This document shows positions 8,995 through 17,860 of a stretch of DNA of 44,136 nt, piece after piece. The stretch's first letter is position 1, and every line of letters starts with the position of its first letter. This DNA is from Acidobacteriota bacterium (GTDB lineage: Bacteria > Acidobacteriota > Terriglobia > Bryobacterales > Bryobacteraceae), in contig JAFDVS010000017.1 in assembly GCA_018268935.1 (NCBI GenBank), forward strand, positions 1 to 44,136, read 5' to 3'. A model generated the notes under the pieces. The model saw only the letters and a list, made by a program, of their open reading frames with translations, was not told the DNA's origin and made no database searches. A program made the translations under genes and the position numbers.

Positions 8995-9023
8995 TCTCCT
9001 GTCCTTATTCCTAACACAGGAGA
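8995..9023 (-). promoter_or_regulatory. Inverted repeat that would sequester the Shine-Dalgarno of the small secreted protein
   Basis: In the minus-strand RNA, UCUCCUGU and ACAGGAGA form a perfect 8-pair stem around a 13-base loop. The 3' arm contains AGGAGA, the Shine-Dalgarno of the gene starting at 8984. Folding would hide the ribosome site. The same DNA repeat lies in the 57-base gap before the divergent SpoU gene, so a protein operator is the main alternative. Confidence 0.5.
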
Positions 9024-9041
9024 ATCGGAGAAGTTTCGGTT

Positions 9042-9620
9042 TTGAGCGAACGACTGCCCTACACCGCCACCGCCGCTGCCGGCGCTTACGACAACCTGCG
9101 TCCGCTCCCGTTGAGCGTGCTGCTCGACAACGTGCGCAGCGGCTACAACGTCGGTGCGTTCTTCCGAACCGCTGACGCCGTGGCACTGGAGAAACTCTAC
9201 CTGTGCGGGATCACCGGCAAGCCTCCGAACAACGAAATCCGCAAAACGGCACTCGGGGCGGAGGAAACCGTCCCCTGGGAACACTCATGGAATGCCGCTG
9301 AGATCGTGCGCCAGCTACACTCCCGGGACGTCGAGATCGTGGCGATCGAAACCAGCGTTCATGCCATTGACTTGTTCGATTGGCAGCCACGCTTTCCGCT
9401 CTGCCTCATCTTCGGCCACGAAGTGGATGGCGTGGGGGAAGAACTGTCCGCCATGTGCGATACGCACATCCGCATCCCCATGCTAGGCCGCAAGCATTCG
9501 CTCAATGTGGCCACCGCCGGAGGTGTCGTTTTGTTCGAACTGTTACGCAAATACCGCCGCATGGCCGAGCATGCGCGCCCCTTGGCGCGAACGTGTGACA
9601 ATTTAGGGATACTCCGATGA
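9042..9620 (+). CDS. SpoU/TrmH-family RNA 2'-O-methyltransferase
   Basis: A 192-residue SPOUT methyltransferase. The N-terminal motif NVRSGYNVGAFFRTADA (about residues 30-46) is the family's N(xx)N-type substrate-site arginine region. The knot motifs are LCLIFGHEVDGV (about 126-137) and IPMLGRKHSLNVATAGGVV (about 147-165), with the SAM-binding deep trefoil knot. It transfers methyl from S-adenosylmethionine to a ribose 2'-OH of tRNA or rRNA; the target cannot be told from sequence. It starts at TTG 9042, which fits the family alignment. The stop overlaps the gamma-glutamyltransferase ATG by 4 bases, an unusual pairing of a cytosolic RNA enzyme with an exported one. Confidence 0.9.
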   Translation: MSERLPYTATAAAGAYDNLRPLPLSVLLDNVRSGYNVGAFFRTADAVALEKLYLCGITGKPPNNEIRKTALGAEETVPWEHSWNAAEIVRQLHSRDVEIVAIETSVHAIDLFDWQPRFPLCLIFGHEVDGVGEELSAMCDTHIRIPMLGRKHSLNVATAGGVVLFELLRKYRRMAEHARPLARTCDNLGILR

Positions 9621-11395
9621 AACTCCACAAGCAATCCCTTCGAGTTCTCGTATTGCTGGCCGGCGCAACCGCGATCTGGGCACAGCAGGGCACCATGTTT
9701 CCTCCGGTACGCGGCACGCGCGAAATGGTGGCCGCGGCGAACAACTTCGAAGTGGAGGCCGGATTTCGCCTGCTCACGCAGGGTGGCAACGCCGTGGATG
9801 CGGGCGCCGCAAGCATCTTTGCCGCGGCCGTAACCGAACAGTCGCGCATTGGGCTGGGAGGCGAGATGCCGCTCATCATCAAGATGAATGGCAAACCGCC
9901 CGTCGTCATCAGCGGAGTCGGCACGGCCCCCGAGAAGGCCACCGTGCAGTATTATCAGACCCGCCAACCGGAGCCATGGGAATCGGCCAGCGATATGCCC
10001 CCGATTCCCGGCCAAGGCCTTCGCTCCGCGATCCTGCCCGGCCTGTTCGATGGCCTGATTCTGGCGTTGCGTAAACACGGCACTAAGTCCTTCGCCGAAG
10101 TAATCGCTCCCGCCATCGAATACGCGGACGCCTTCCCCATCGGAGAAGAATACGTTTCCTTCATTTCGCGCAACCAGCGCATCCTCAAGCTGTGGCCGGC
10201 CTCCGCGGAATACTTCCTCCCCGGCGGCGCACCGCCGAAGCGTGGCGAAATTTTCCGTCAACCGACACTCGCCAAGACATTGCGCGAACTTGCCGCCGTG
10301 GAAAAGAAAACCAGAGGCAATCGAGACAAGAAACTGAAAGCCGTACGCGACCACTTCTACAAAGGCTCCCTCGGCCAGCGCATCGCCGATTTTTCCGAAG
10401 CCAACGGAGGACTGATCTCGCGCAAGGACATGGCGGCCTACCAGGCTGAGGAAGATAAACCCGTTTGTGGCACGTACCGCGGATATGAAATCTGCAAGCC
10501 CGGGTTCTGGACACAGGGACCGGTGATGGTGCAGGCGCTCAACATTCTGGAAGGCTATGACCTGAAGAAGATGGGCCACAACTCACCGGAATACCTGCAC
10601 ACAGTGGTGGAAGCCACAAAGCTCGCCTTTGCCGATCGCGATCGCTACTACGGTGATCCGAAGTTCAGCAAGATCCCTGCCGAGACGCTGCTGTCGAAGG
10701 AATACGCTGCCCAGCGCCGCCAGCAGATCGATCCCGCGCGCGCCTCCATGGACCATCGCCCTGGCGCCATCGGTCCCGCGCTCCCTCCGCCAAGCAACAC
10801 CACTTCCGCATCGCAGGCGCAGGACACGACCTGCGTCAACGTGGTCGACCGGCAAGGAAACGTGTTTTCCGCCACGCCCAGCGGCGCCTGGCTGCCTTCC
10901 GTCATTGCCGGCGAGACGGGAGTCCCCTACTCCACGCGTCTGCAATCCTTCGTGCTCACCGCAGGGCATGCCAATCAAATCGGACCCGGCAAGCGGCCCC
11001 GCGTCACGCTCAGCCCCACTCTCGTGTTGAAGGACGGCAAGCCGTACTTCGCCATGTCCACGCCCGGCGGAGACAACCAGGATCAGGCCATGCTGCAGGC
11101 GCTGTTGAACATCATTGAGTTCGGCATGAGCCCTCAGGAAGCTGTGGAAGCACCGCGCTTTCAGACCGAACACTTCTACAGCTCTTTCGCCAACCACGAA
11201 TTCACCCCCGGCAAACTGAATCTGGAAAGCCGCATCCCGCGTTCCACAATGCAGGCCATGGAGCAACTGGGCCACCGTGTTCAACCCAGCGGCGACTGGA
11301 GCAATGCATCCGCCCCAACCGTGATTCGGATTGCCGATGGAATTCTCGACGGAGGCGCCGATCCGCGCCGCCTCCGATTCATTTTTGGACGGTAG
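9617..11395 (+). CDS. ggt: Gamma-glutamyltransferase (gamma-glutamyltranspeptidase)
   Basis: A 592-residue exported enzyme with a signal peptide (about residues 1-22, ending IWAQ). It is made as a precursor that self-cleaves before the catalytic threonine. The motif DTTCVNVVDRQGNVFS puts that residue at Thr404, so the large subunit is about 23-403 and the small subunit 404-592. The substrate-loop motif is PGGDNQDQ near 482. The normal TTH motif reads TTC here. It hydrolyses or transfers the gamma-glutamyl group of glutathione and related peptides in the periplasm. The gene overlaps the SpoU gene by 4 bases and precedes the winged-helix regulator by 12 bases. Length is normal for the family. 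Confidence 0.93.
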   Translation: MKLHKQSLRVLVLLAGATAIWAQQGTMFPPVRGTREMVAAANNFEVEAGFRLLTQGGNAVDAGAASIFAAAVTEQSRIGLGGEMPLIIKMNGKPPVVISGVGTAPEKATVQYYQTRQPEPWESASDMPPIPGQGLRSAILPGLFDGLILALRKHGTKSFAEVIAPAIEYADAFPIGEEYVSFISRNQRILKLWPASAEYFLPGGAPPKRGEIFRQPTLAKTLRELAAVEKKTRGNRDKKLKAVRDHFYKGSLGQRIADFSEANGGLISRKDMAAYQAEEDKPVCGTYRGYEICKPGFWTQGPVMVQALNILEGYDLKKMGHNSPEYLHTVVEATKLAFADRDRYYGDPKFSKIPAETLLSKEYAAQRRQQIDPARASMDHRPGAIGPALPPPSNTTSASQAQDTTCVNVVDRQGNVFSATPSGAWLPSVIAGETGVPYSTRLQSFVLTAGHANQIGPGKRPRVTLSPTLVLKDGKPYFAMSTPGGDNQDQAMLQALLNIIEFGMSPQEAVEAPRFQTEHFYSSFANHEFTPGKLNLESRIPRSTMQAMEQLGHRVQPSGDWSNASAPTVIRIADGILDGGADPRRLRFIFGR

Positions 11396-11407
11396 TTTCG
11401 CAATCGA

Positions 11408-13510
11408 ATGGCTGTTTATCAGTTAGAAGATCTTCAGGTCGACAGCAACACCATGGAGTTGCGCCGTGGCCGCGAAGTAGTGGATATGGAGCCCAAATCA
11501 TTCCGGCTCCTTGTACATCTCATTGAAAACCGCGCCCGTGTGGTTCCCAAAGAGGAACTGATGGAGCGCATCTGGAACGGCGCGGCCGTCACCGACAACT
11601 CGCTCACGCGGTCCGTGGCGCAGATTCGCAAGGCGCTGGGGGATGACGCCCGTCAATCCCGCTTCGTCGAAACCGTGCCCACAGTGGGTTACCGCTTCAT
11701 CGGCGCCGTGGAAGAACTGGTTAACCCGGCCCCGATCGGCGAACCGCTCAATCCTAATCCCAAGATCAACTGGTGGGTGCCGCTAGCCGCCATCACGGCA
11801 ATCGCAGCCTCCTTCCTCATGCCCTACATCCGCTTGTGGACCTCTTCCACAAAGCCGCCGCCTCGTGCGGTCCAGTTCACCACATCATCGGGGCTCGACA
11901 TGAATCCGTCGTTCTCCCCTGACGGCAGTTCCGTCACCTACACCTCCGATCGAACCGGCAGCTTTGAGATCTATGTGAAGCAGGTGCAGAATGGAGGCGC
12001 CGAGGTCGCAATCACCGCCGACGGCAAGAACAACCTGGAGCCCTCCTGGTCCCCCGACGGCGCCTCGATCGCCTACTACTGCGCCGCCGAACGAAGCATC
12101 TACGTCGTCTCCTCGTTGGGCGGCCAGCCACGAAAGCTCACCGACTTCGGATCGCAGCCTGTGTGGTCTTTGGATTCAAAGCGGGTGTACTTCCGCAGTG
12201 AGTCGATGACGACACCGGCATTTACCGGGCTGATCATCGGAACACCCTCCACGATCTGGTCGGTCCCGATCCATGGGGGCCGCCCGGAAGCGATCACGCA
12301 ACCTGGCAAACCCACAGGACGCCATAGCGATCCGCATTCCAGCCCCAAGTCCGATCACGTTGCCTTCCTCTCGATGGAATCCAACCAGCAGAGCTCCCTT
12401 TGGGAGATGGATGCCAAACAACGCGAGCCCATGGAAATCCAGAAGGGACCACCTCACGCTTACGATTTTACTTATGCCGCTGACGGCCTGAATCTGTTCC
12501 TGCTCGCTTCCGACGGAAAATCACTGGGCATCTATTTCCTCAAACGCGATCCGGCAACACGGAAAGCGGTCGGCAAGCCGGAGTTGCTCACACCCGTCGA
12601 GTATGTACACCTGAGAAACTTAGCCGCCAGCCCCAAAGGGAATCGGCTCGCCTACTCAGCCACCACGATGACGAGTAACCTCTGGCAAACAACCACCGAC
12701 GGACACACGCAAGCCGTAACGCAGGAAAGCACGTATCGCATGAGCCAGCCCGTGTTTTCTCCGGACGGCACGCGCATCGCCTACTTTCTGCGCACTCATG
12801 GGCAATACGGAGACATTCACGTCATAGGGGCGGATGGCAAGAATCCGAAGCAGATCACTAGCAACCCAGGGGGAGACTATCTTGCCTCGTGGTCGGCCGA
12901 TGGCACGGCAATCTATTACGCCAGTGTCCGGGGTGAACAGACCGGGCTCTACCGCTACTCCCTCGCCGACGGACTGGAAACGATGGTCACCAGGCTCGAC
13001 AATTGGAAGTCACTGGCCCGAATCTCTCCCGACGGACAAAAGATGGTCTTCCACCGGCTGGAATCGGGACAACTCGGTACGATTTTGCGGGACGTGTCCA
13101 GCGGCAAAGAGACCTTGATCAGCCCGCCGGGCAAGGCGGTGGGCTTTCCTTCCTGGTCGCCCGACGGAAAGTCGATCGGGGCGGAGATGTTCGTCGGCGA
13201 TTCCAGCCACACCATCGTCATCCCCCTGTCCGGAGGTGAGCCGGTCCAGGTCACGAACCGGTCCGGACATGCCTGGATTTTCTCCTTTTCCCCAGACAGC
13301 TCTCAGGTGGCTTATGCCGCGCTCTGGGGCGAGCCGTGGAACATCTTCACCCAACCCATTGCGGGGAATGGACCTCCACGAAAGCTGACGGACAACAAGC
13401 TCTTCCGCATCTTCCTCCGCTATCCCGCCTGGAGCCCCGATGGCAAGAGCCTTGTCTATGAACGCAACGAAACCAAGGGCAATCTCTTTCTGGCCGAACT
13501 GGAACAGTAG
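11408..13510 (+). CDS. Winged-helix transcription regulator with transmembrane segment and TolB-like propeller (CadC-like)
   Basis: A 700-residue one-component sensor-regulator. Residues 3-100 form an OmpR/PhoB-type winged helix (MEPKSFRLLVHLIENR, then SLTRSVAQIRKALGDD and VPTVGYRFIG). A single membrane helix lies at about 122-140. The rest is a periplasmic TolB-type beta-propeller with PD40/WD40-like blades (for example SPDGSSVTYTSDRTGSFEIYV). Proteins of this plan in Acidobacteria are thought to sense an outside signal through the propeller and bind DNA from the membrane. It starts 12 bases after the ggt stop and is probably co-transcribed, so it may regulate or sense something linked to that operon. 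The target genes are not known. Confidence 0.9.
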   Translation: MAVYQLEDLQVDSNTMELRRGREVVDMEPKSFRLLVHLIENRARVVPKEELMERIWNGAAVTDNSLTRSVAQIRKALGDDARQSRFVETVPTVGYRFIGAVEELVNPAPIGEPLNPNPKINWWVPLAAITAIAASFLMPYIRLWTSSTKPPPRAVQFTTSSGLDMNPSFSPDGSSVTYTSDRTGSFEIYVKQVQNGGAEVAITADGKNNLEPSWSPDGASIAYYCAAERSIYVVSSLGGQPRKLTDFGSQPVWSLDSKRVYFRSESMTTPAFTGLIIGTPSTIWSVPIHGGRPEAITQPGKPTGRHSDPHSSPKSDHVAFLSMESNQQSSLWEMDAKQREPMEIQKGPPHAYDFTYAADGLNLFLLASDGKSLGIYFLKRDPATRKAVGKPELLTPVEYVHLRNLAASPKGNRLAYSATTMTSNLWQTTTDGHTQAVTQESTYRMSQPVFSPDGTRIAYFLRTHGQYGDIHVIGADGKNPKQITSNPGGDYLASWSADGTAIYYASVRGEQTGLYRYSLADGLETMVTRLDNWKSLARISPDGQKMVFHRLESGQLGTILRDVSSGKETLISPPGKAVGFPSWSPDGKSIGAEMFVGDSSHTIVIPLSGGEPVQVTNRSGHAWIFSFSPDSSQVAYAALWGEPWNIFTQPIAGNGPPRKLTDNKLFRIFLRYPAWSPDGKSLVYERNETKGNLFLAELEQ

Positions 13511-13614
13511 AAAATTCTTGCTACGGAATCCCCTCTCCGGACGTCTCTATGGGTGTAGCAGCAGAATCTCGCGCCTGGATATATACTGGGTAACAAGTGG
13601 AGGTGGCTCCCGCA

Positions 13615-15195
13615 ATGACCGTTTCTTTGCGCCCCGCACGCTTTGTGCGTACTTACGGTAAAGCTCTGTTCGCCCTACAGCTTGCCGTTTTGGCAAATGC
13701 CGCCGGCGTCAATACGTCGGAAGATATCCAAAACAGCCTCAAGACATTCACTAAGGTCTACCAGTTGGTTGAGGCCAACTTCGCAGACGAGGTGAAGTCC
13801 GAAAAGGCTCTTTACAATGGCGCAATCCCGGGTATGCTGCGCACGCTCGATCCTCACTCGAGCTTTTACGACCCGAAGGAGCTCCAGCGGTTCCGTGAGA
13901 ACCAGCGTGGGCAGTACTTCGGTGTCGGCATGTATGTCGGCTGGCGCAACGGGCATGTCACCGTGTCCTATCCCTTCGCCGGTTCGCCGGCCCGTAAAGC
14001 GGGGCTACGCCCAGGCGACATGATCTACCGTGTCAACGGCAAGAATACCGAGAAATCGAGCGTTGACGACGTCGTGGATCTGCTTAAAGGTCCGCGCGGC
14101 ACGCCGGTTCAGCTTGGTATCAAGCGCGAAGGGCACGACGACCTGATCATGTACGACCTGGTTCGCGATCAAGTGGACCGCCCCACGGTCCCCACCGCTG
14201 TCTGGGTGAAGAACGGTATCGCTTACGTCCGCATCGATTCGTTTAACGAGAACACGAGCAAGGAATTCGAAGCCGCTCTCAAACGGCTCGGCGAGGATAA
14301 GGTGGAAGGCCTGCTCCTCGACCTCCGCGACAATCCTGGCGGCGTGCTGCAGGAAGCGGTGGCCGTCAGCGAGCGTTTTCTGGAGCGCGGACAGTCCATC
14401 GTTTCCCAGCGTGGCCGGATCCAGGCCGAGCGTGTCCATTCCGGACGCCGCGGCAATTCCGGGCGCAAGTACCCCATCGTCACCCTGGTGAGCCGCGGTT
14501 CCGCCTCCGCTGCTGAAATCGTATCCGGCGCGTTGCAGGACCATGACCGCGCCTGGATCTTCGGTGAGAACACCTTCGGCAAGGGTCTCGTGCAGGCCCC
14601 CTACCAGCTCTCCGGCGACTCATCTCTGCTGCTGACGATCGCTCGTTTCTACACGCCCAGCGGCCGTCTGATCCAGCGGGACTACTCCAAGGGCTCGTTC
14701 TTCGACTACTACTACAAGGCCAACACGGCTACCCGCAACGAACGCGACCAGAAGGCGACCGACAGCGGGCGCGTTGTATTCGGCGGCGGCGGCATCTCGC
14801 CTGACGAGAAGTACGAAGCTCCAAAGCTTTCCAAGTTCCAGGCGCAGTTGCTTGGCCGCGGTTCGTTCTTCTACTTCACCGCGAAGCACTTCGGTCCCAA
14901 ACAGGATACGGCTCTTCCGCAGAATTGGGACGTCGACGAAAACACCATGGTCGACTTCAAGATGTTCCTCCGCGAAAAGAACACTCCCTTTGAAGAATCG
15001 GAATTCGCCACAAATCTCGACTGGGTGAAGCGCCAACTACGGCTCGAAATGCTCACCACCGCGCTTGGCAAAGAGCGTTCGGACGAAGTGGCCGCGGCGA
15101 CAGACCCCGAAGTGCTGAAGGCCATGGAAAGCCTCCCACGCGCTAAGGCTCTGCTCGAGAAGTCAAAGCGCATGGTGGCTCAGAAACGTCAGTAG
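13615..15195 (+). CDS. S41-family C-terminal processing peptidase with PDZ domain
   Basis: A 526-residue exported protease. The N-terminal hydrophobic stretch at about residues 17-31 serves as signal or anchor. A PDZ domain spans about 98-185 (GVGMYVGW to LGIKREG). The S41 core follows, with catalytic Ser298 in GSASAAEI and Lys323 in FGKGLVQ, plus the DLRDNPGG substrate loop at 236-243. The ATG at 13615 is preferred over a GTG 18 bases earlier because GGAGG lies about 11 bases upstream, and that GTG overlaps the Shine-Dalgarno itself. Members cut proteins with exposed hydrophobic C-termini in the periplasm. The C-terminal extension of about 150 residues (DYSKGSFFDYYY onward) is typical of acidobacterial members. 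Confidence 0.92.
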   Translation: MTVSLRPARFVRTYGKALFALQLAVLANAAGVNTSEDIQNSLKTFTKVYQLVEANFADEVKSEKALYNGAIPGMLRTLDPHSSFYDPKELQRFRENQRGQYFGVGMYVGWRNGHVTVSYPFAGSPARKAGLRPGDMIYRVNGKNTEKSSVDDVVDLLKGPRGTPVQLGIKREGHDDLIMYDLVRDQVDRPTVPTAVWVKNGIAYVRIDSFNENTSKEFEAALKRLGEDKVEGLLLDLRDNPGGVLQEAVAVSERFLERGQSIVSQRGRIQAERVHSGRRGNSGRKYPIVTLVSRGSASAAEIVSGALQDHDRAWIFGENTFGKGLVQAPYQLSGDSSLLLTIARFYTPSGRLIQRDYSKGSFFDYYYKANTATRNERDQKATDSGRVVFGGGGISPDEKYEAPKLSKFQAQLLGRGSFFYFTAKHFGPKQDTALPQNWDVDENTMVDFKMFLREKNTPFEESEFATNLDWVKRQLRLEMLTTALGKERSDEVAAATDPEVLKAMESLPRAKALLEKSKRMVAQKRQ

Positions 15196-15196
15196 T

Positions 15197-15595
15197 TCAC
15201 TTCTTGTTCGGATAGATAACCGGTTTCTGCTTGCTCTTCCAATCCAGGATTCCGCAAGCACCTGCTACCGTGTATCCATTCTTCATGAGCAGTTCACCCG
15301 CTTTGCCGGCGCGCACACCGCGCTGGCAGAGCGTGACAACCACTTTGTCCTTCGGAATTTCACTGAGCCGGCTCTCCAGTTGGCCCAGCGGAATATTCAC
15401 GTAGCCCTTGATTGTTCCAAACTCATCGAGTTCCTTCGGCTCGCGCACGTCCAGCAGGAACGCTTTGCCGTCGCGGAGCGCCTGTTCCACTTCGTCAGCG
15501 GTCAACTGCTTGGGCTTATCTTCGGCGGCGCGCAGGAATCCAATCCCCGCGGCCAGACCAGCCATCATCGTTCTGCGTGTCAATTGGCTAGGCAT
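15197..15595 (-). CDS. Tat-exported single-domain rhodanese
   Basis: A 132-residue protein with a twin-arginine signal (TRRTMMAGLAAG at residues 6-17) and one rhodanese domain. The active cysteine is Cys90 in the loop CQRGVRA (90-96), which has the length and charge expected of a sulfurtransferase rather than a phosphatase. LLDVREPKE at 47-55 is the usual N-terminal signature. It would act in the periplasm on thiosulfate or persulfides, possibly protecting or assembling sulfur centres; the substrate is unknown. Its start overlaps the end of the Gfo/Idh gene by 8 bases, so it is the last gene of that operon. One base separates its stop from that of the convergent S41 gene. Confidence 0.87.
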   Translation of the reverse strand: MPSQLTRRTMMAGLAAGIGFLRAAEDKPKQLTADEVEQALRDGKAFLLDVREPKELDEFGTIKGYVNIPLGQLESRLSEIPKDKVVVTLCQRGVRAGKAGELLMKNGYTVAGACGILDWKSKQKPVIYPNKK

Positions 15596-16688
15596 TCATT
15601 TCCTCCCAGGTCACGACCCTCTGTTCGTAAATCGACTTCCTTCCCATCATAGCCACCAGTGTGGAAAGCTGCGCCGACTCGGCATTGTTCAACGGCTTGC
15701 GCTTCGCCCGAGCGTTGTCAACAAACGCCTCCAGTGACAAATACGTCGAGTCCTTCCCTTCGTTCTCCACCGGAATCTTGTTCTCGCCTTTCTGGTTCAG
15801 CGCGGACCACGTCGCCGCCGCCAGGTCCACCGCGCCTTTCTCCCCCCACACCCGTTCCTTGATCCCTGAAAAACCGGCCGGATCAAAATAGATGTGGCTG
15901 AAGTTCATGCGCACGTTGTCCGGAAACTCGTAAATCACGCTGTAGTTGTCCATCGTCGTGCGGCCCGCCGGCTCCCCTTTGTAGAGGTTAATACCGCCTG
16001 AGCCGAACGCCCGCAGCGGTGGCTTGCCAATCGCCCACACAAACAAATCCAGAATATGGCACGCCTGCTCGACGATGTTGTCGCCGGATCGGACGCGGTC
16101 GAAATACCACGCCGTCTCCCTTGGCAGATCGCCCGTGTGGCGCATTCCATGGGCATATAGCACCTTGCCCAGAGCCCCACTGTGCAGATACTTCATTGCC
16201 GCCGCGCGATTCGGATCGTGGCGCAACTGAAAGCCCGCTTGAAAGATGCCCTTGGCGTTCTTCGCCGCCATCACCATCATTCGCGCATCGGCCGGTTGCA
16301 CCGCCATCGGCTTCTCACAGTAAACGTGCTTGCCCACTTCCAGCGCCGCGATGGCAATCATCTTGTGCGTGTCCACCGGCGTGGCAATCAGCACAGCGTC
16401 GATGTCCTTGCGCTCATCCAGCATTTTGCGGAAATCGGTATACGCCGCTGGATTGTGTCCTTTCGCCGCCGCCGCCTTCGATGCAGCGGTCAACCGCTGG
16501 GCATCCAGATCGCACAACGCCACAATCTGCACCTTGGGCACATTGAGGACATGCCGCAGCAGGTAAGCCCCGCGATTGCCTACGCCAATCACCGCCACAC
16601 GAACAGCGTCGTTAGGCGATTGCGCGCTGAGGAATGTCGGAGCCGCCAGAGCGGCGCCGGAACTCAGAAAATCTCTCCTGGTTTTCAT
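15588..16688 (-). CDS. Tat-exported Gfo/Idh/MocA-family oxidoreductase
   Basis: A 366-residue protein with a twin-arginine signal (TRRDFLSSGAALAAPTFLSA, residues 3-22). A Rossmann domain follows with the dinucleotide motif GVGNRG (35-40) and the family motif EKP at 125-127 (YCEKPMAV), whose lysine is catalytic. The C-terminal sheet domain resembles glucose-fructose oxidoreductases, which bind NADP tightly and are exported folded by Tat. It probably oxidises or reduces a sugar or sugar acid in the periplasm. It overlaps the upstream FG-GAP gene by 4 bases (ATGA) and the rhodanese gene by 8, a tight operon behind a TonB-receptor-like protein. This supports a role in carbohydrate use. Confidence 0.9.
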   Translation of the reverse strand: MKTRRDFLSSGAALAAPTFLSAQSPNDAVRVAVIGVGNRGAYLLRHVLNVPKVQIVALCDLDAQRLTAASKAAAAKGHNPAAYTDFRKMLDERKDIDAVLIATPVDTHKMIAIAALEVGKHVYCEKPMAVQPADARMMVMAAKNAKGIFQAGFQLRHDPNRAAAMKYLHSGALGKVLYAHGMRHTGDLPRETAWYFDRVRSGDNIVEQACHILDLFVWAIGKPPLRAFGSGGINLYKGEPAGRTTMDNYSVIYEFPDNVRMNFSHIYFDPAGFSGIKERVWGEKGAVDLAAATWSALNQKGENKIPVENEGKDSTYLSLEAFVDNARAKRKPLNNAESAQLSTLVAMMGRKSIYEQRVVTWEEMNA

Positions 16689-17833
16689 CGCTTCCCTTTC
16701 GTCAGATTCTCAAACAGGAAGAGCCCGCTCTTGCCTGGAGTGATCACATCCAAATCGCCGTCGCCATCGATGTCAATCACTGGAATCTGCATCCCACCGC
16801 CCGTTCGTGTGGAGTAGTCGATGATATGTCTCGTCCACATCATCCCTTTGCCATCCGGCGCCGGCTGCGACTCGTACCAATAAATTCCCAGCGGCTCTTT
16901 CTCGCCCGGGTCGCGTCCGTTGTGCGCCATGAACCGTTTCCCAGTCACCAGATCCTTGCGCCCATCGCCATTCAAATCCACCATGGTCATCGCATGCGCC
17001 TGAGACCAGCTATCGTCGATCATCCGCTTCTCAAATTTCCCTGGGCCCGTCTGCTCCATCCAGAACACACCGTAGTCATGCGCCATCGAAGTGACGACAT
17101 CGTTCTTCTTGTCACCATTCACATCGGAGACGTAGATGAAGCCGAGATGCCCTTTTCCGGAGTCCCAATCCGGATGCAACGTCCAGTTCTCCTGCCTGGG
17201 ATCGGCAGGCGCTTCCAGCCAACCCTTGGGCGTCAGGATGTCCGCCCGCCCATCGCCGTTCAAGTCACCCGCGCCGATGCCGTGTCCATAGCCGGCCTGG
17301 CTCGCCACGTGCTTCACCCACTTTTTGTCCTTGATCTCATACCAGGCCGTCTTCGACTTGGCCCCGCCAAACTGGGGCAGCAACTCGCGCGCCTTCCCGT
17401 CGTTGTCCAGATCCACCATCCAGCAGAACTCCACGTTGTCCCCGCTGTCAATCTGGTGCTTGGCCCACTTCCCCGTCTTCCCGGGGTTCTCATACCACGC
17501 CAACTCTTTGCTGAACCAGGAGCAGCTCACTACATCCAGCCGCCCGTCGCCATTGACATCGATAGCGTGATCGCTGAAGTTGTCAATGTAGTTGTTGGCG
17601 AAATAGATGTCCCGGAACGGCTGCTTCGTCCACTTCGGGCCGGCATACCAGTTCTCCCCGGAGATGATATCCAGCTTTCCGTCCCCATTGACATCGGCCA
17701 CCGTGGCCGATTCATTGGCGCCGAGATCGATCTCATGCTTCAGAAACGGGATGTCCGCCGGCCGTCCGAAACTCACGGCGGCAACGGCGGCAACAAGGCA
17801 AATCGTCGAGATAAATGCGGTTTTGGGTCTCAC
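16685..17833 (-). CDS. Secreted FG-GAP/VCBS-repeat beta-propeller protein
   Basis: A 382-residue protein with a signal peptide (about residues 1-23) and seven FG-GAP/VCBS blades, each with a calcium-loop motif of the form DxNGDGxxD (DVNGDGKLDI, DLNGDGRADI, DLNGDGRKDL, DIDGDGDLDV). Such propellers bind carbohydrates or proteins, or act as scaffolds; I see no catalytic domain. The GTG start at 17833 has no clear Shine-Dalgarno. It follows the TonB-receptor-like gene by 27 bases and overlaps the Gfo/Idh gene by 4, so it is probably a surface or periplasmic partner in the same uptake/oxidation operon. Confidence 0.87.
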   Translation of the reverse strand: MRPKTAFISTICLVAAVAAVSFGRPADIPFLKHEIDLGANESATVADVNGDGKLDIISGENWYAGPKWTKQPFRDIYFANNYIDNFSDHAIDVNGDGRLDVVSCSWFSKELAWYENPGKTGKWAKHQIDSGDNVEFCWMVDLDNDGKARELLPQFGGAKSKTAWYEIKDKKWVKHVASQAGYGHGIGAGDLNGDGRADILTPKGWLEAPADPRQENWTLHPDWDSGKGHLGFIYVSDVNGDKKNDVVTSMAHDYGVFWMEQTGPGKFEKRMIDDSWSQAHAMTMVDLNGDGRKDLVTGKRFMAHNGRDPGEKEPLGIYWYESQPAPDGKGMMWTRHIIDYSTRTGGGMQIPVIDIDGDGDLDVITPGKSGLFLFENLTKGKR

Positions 17834-17860
17834 GGGAGAATTGTATCTCTTCCGGAACGA

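Noticed and set aside
9359..10579. 406-residue minus-strand open frame opposite ggt
   Set aside because: It has no recognisable domain, while the plus frame has a full gamma-glutamyltransferase with catalytic Thr.
13582..13587. TATACT as -10 element of the S41 protease promoter
   Set aside because: No -35 element lies at an acceptable distance and there is no extended -10.
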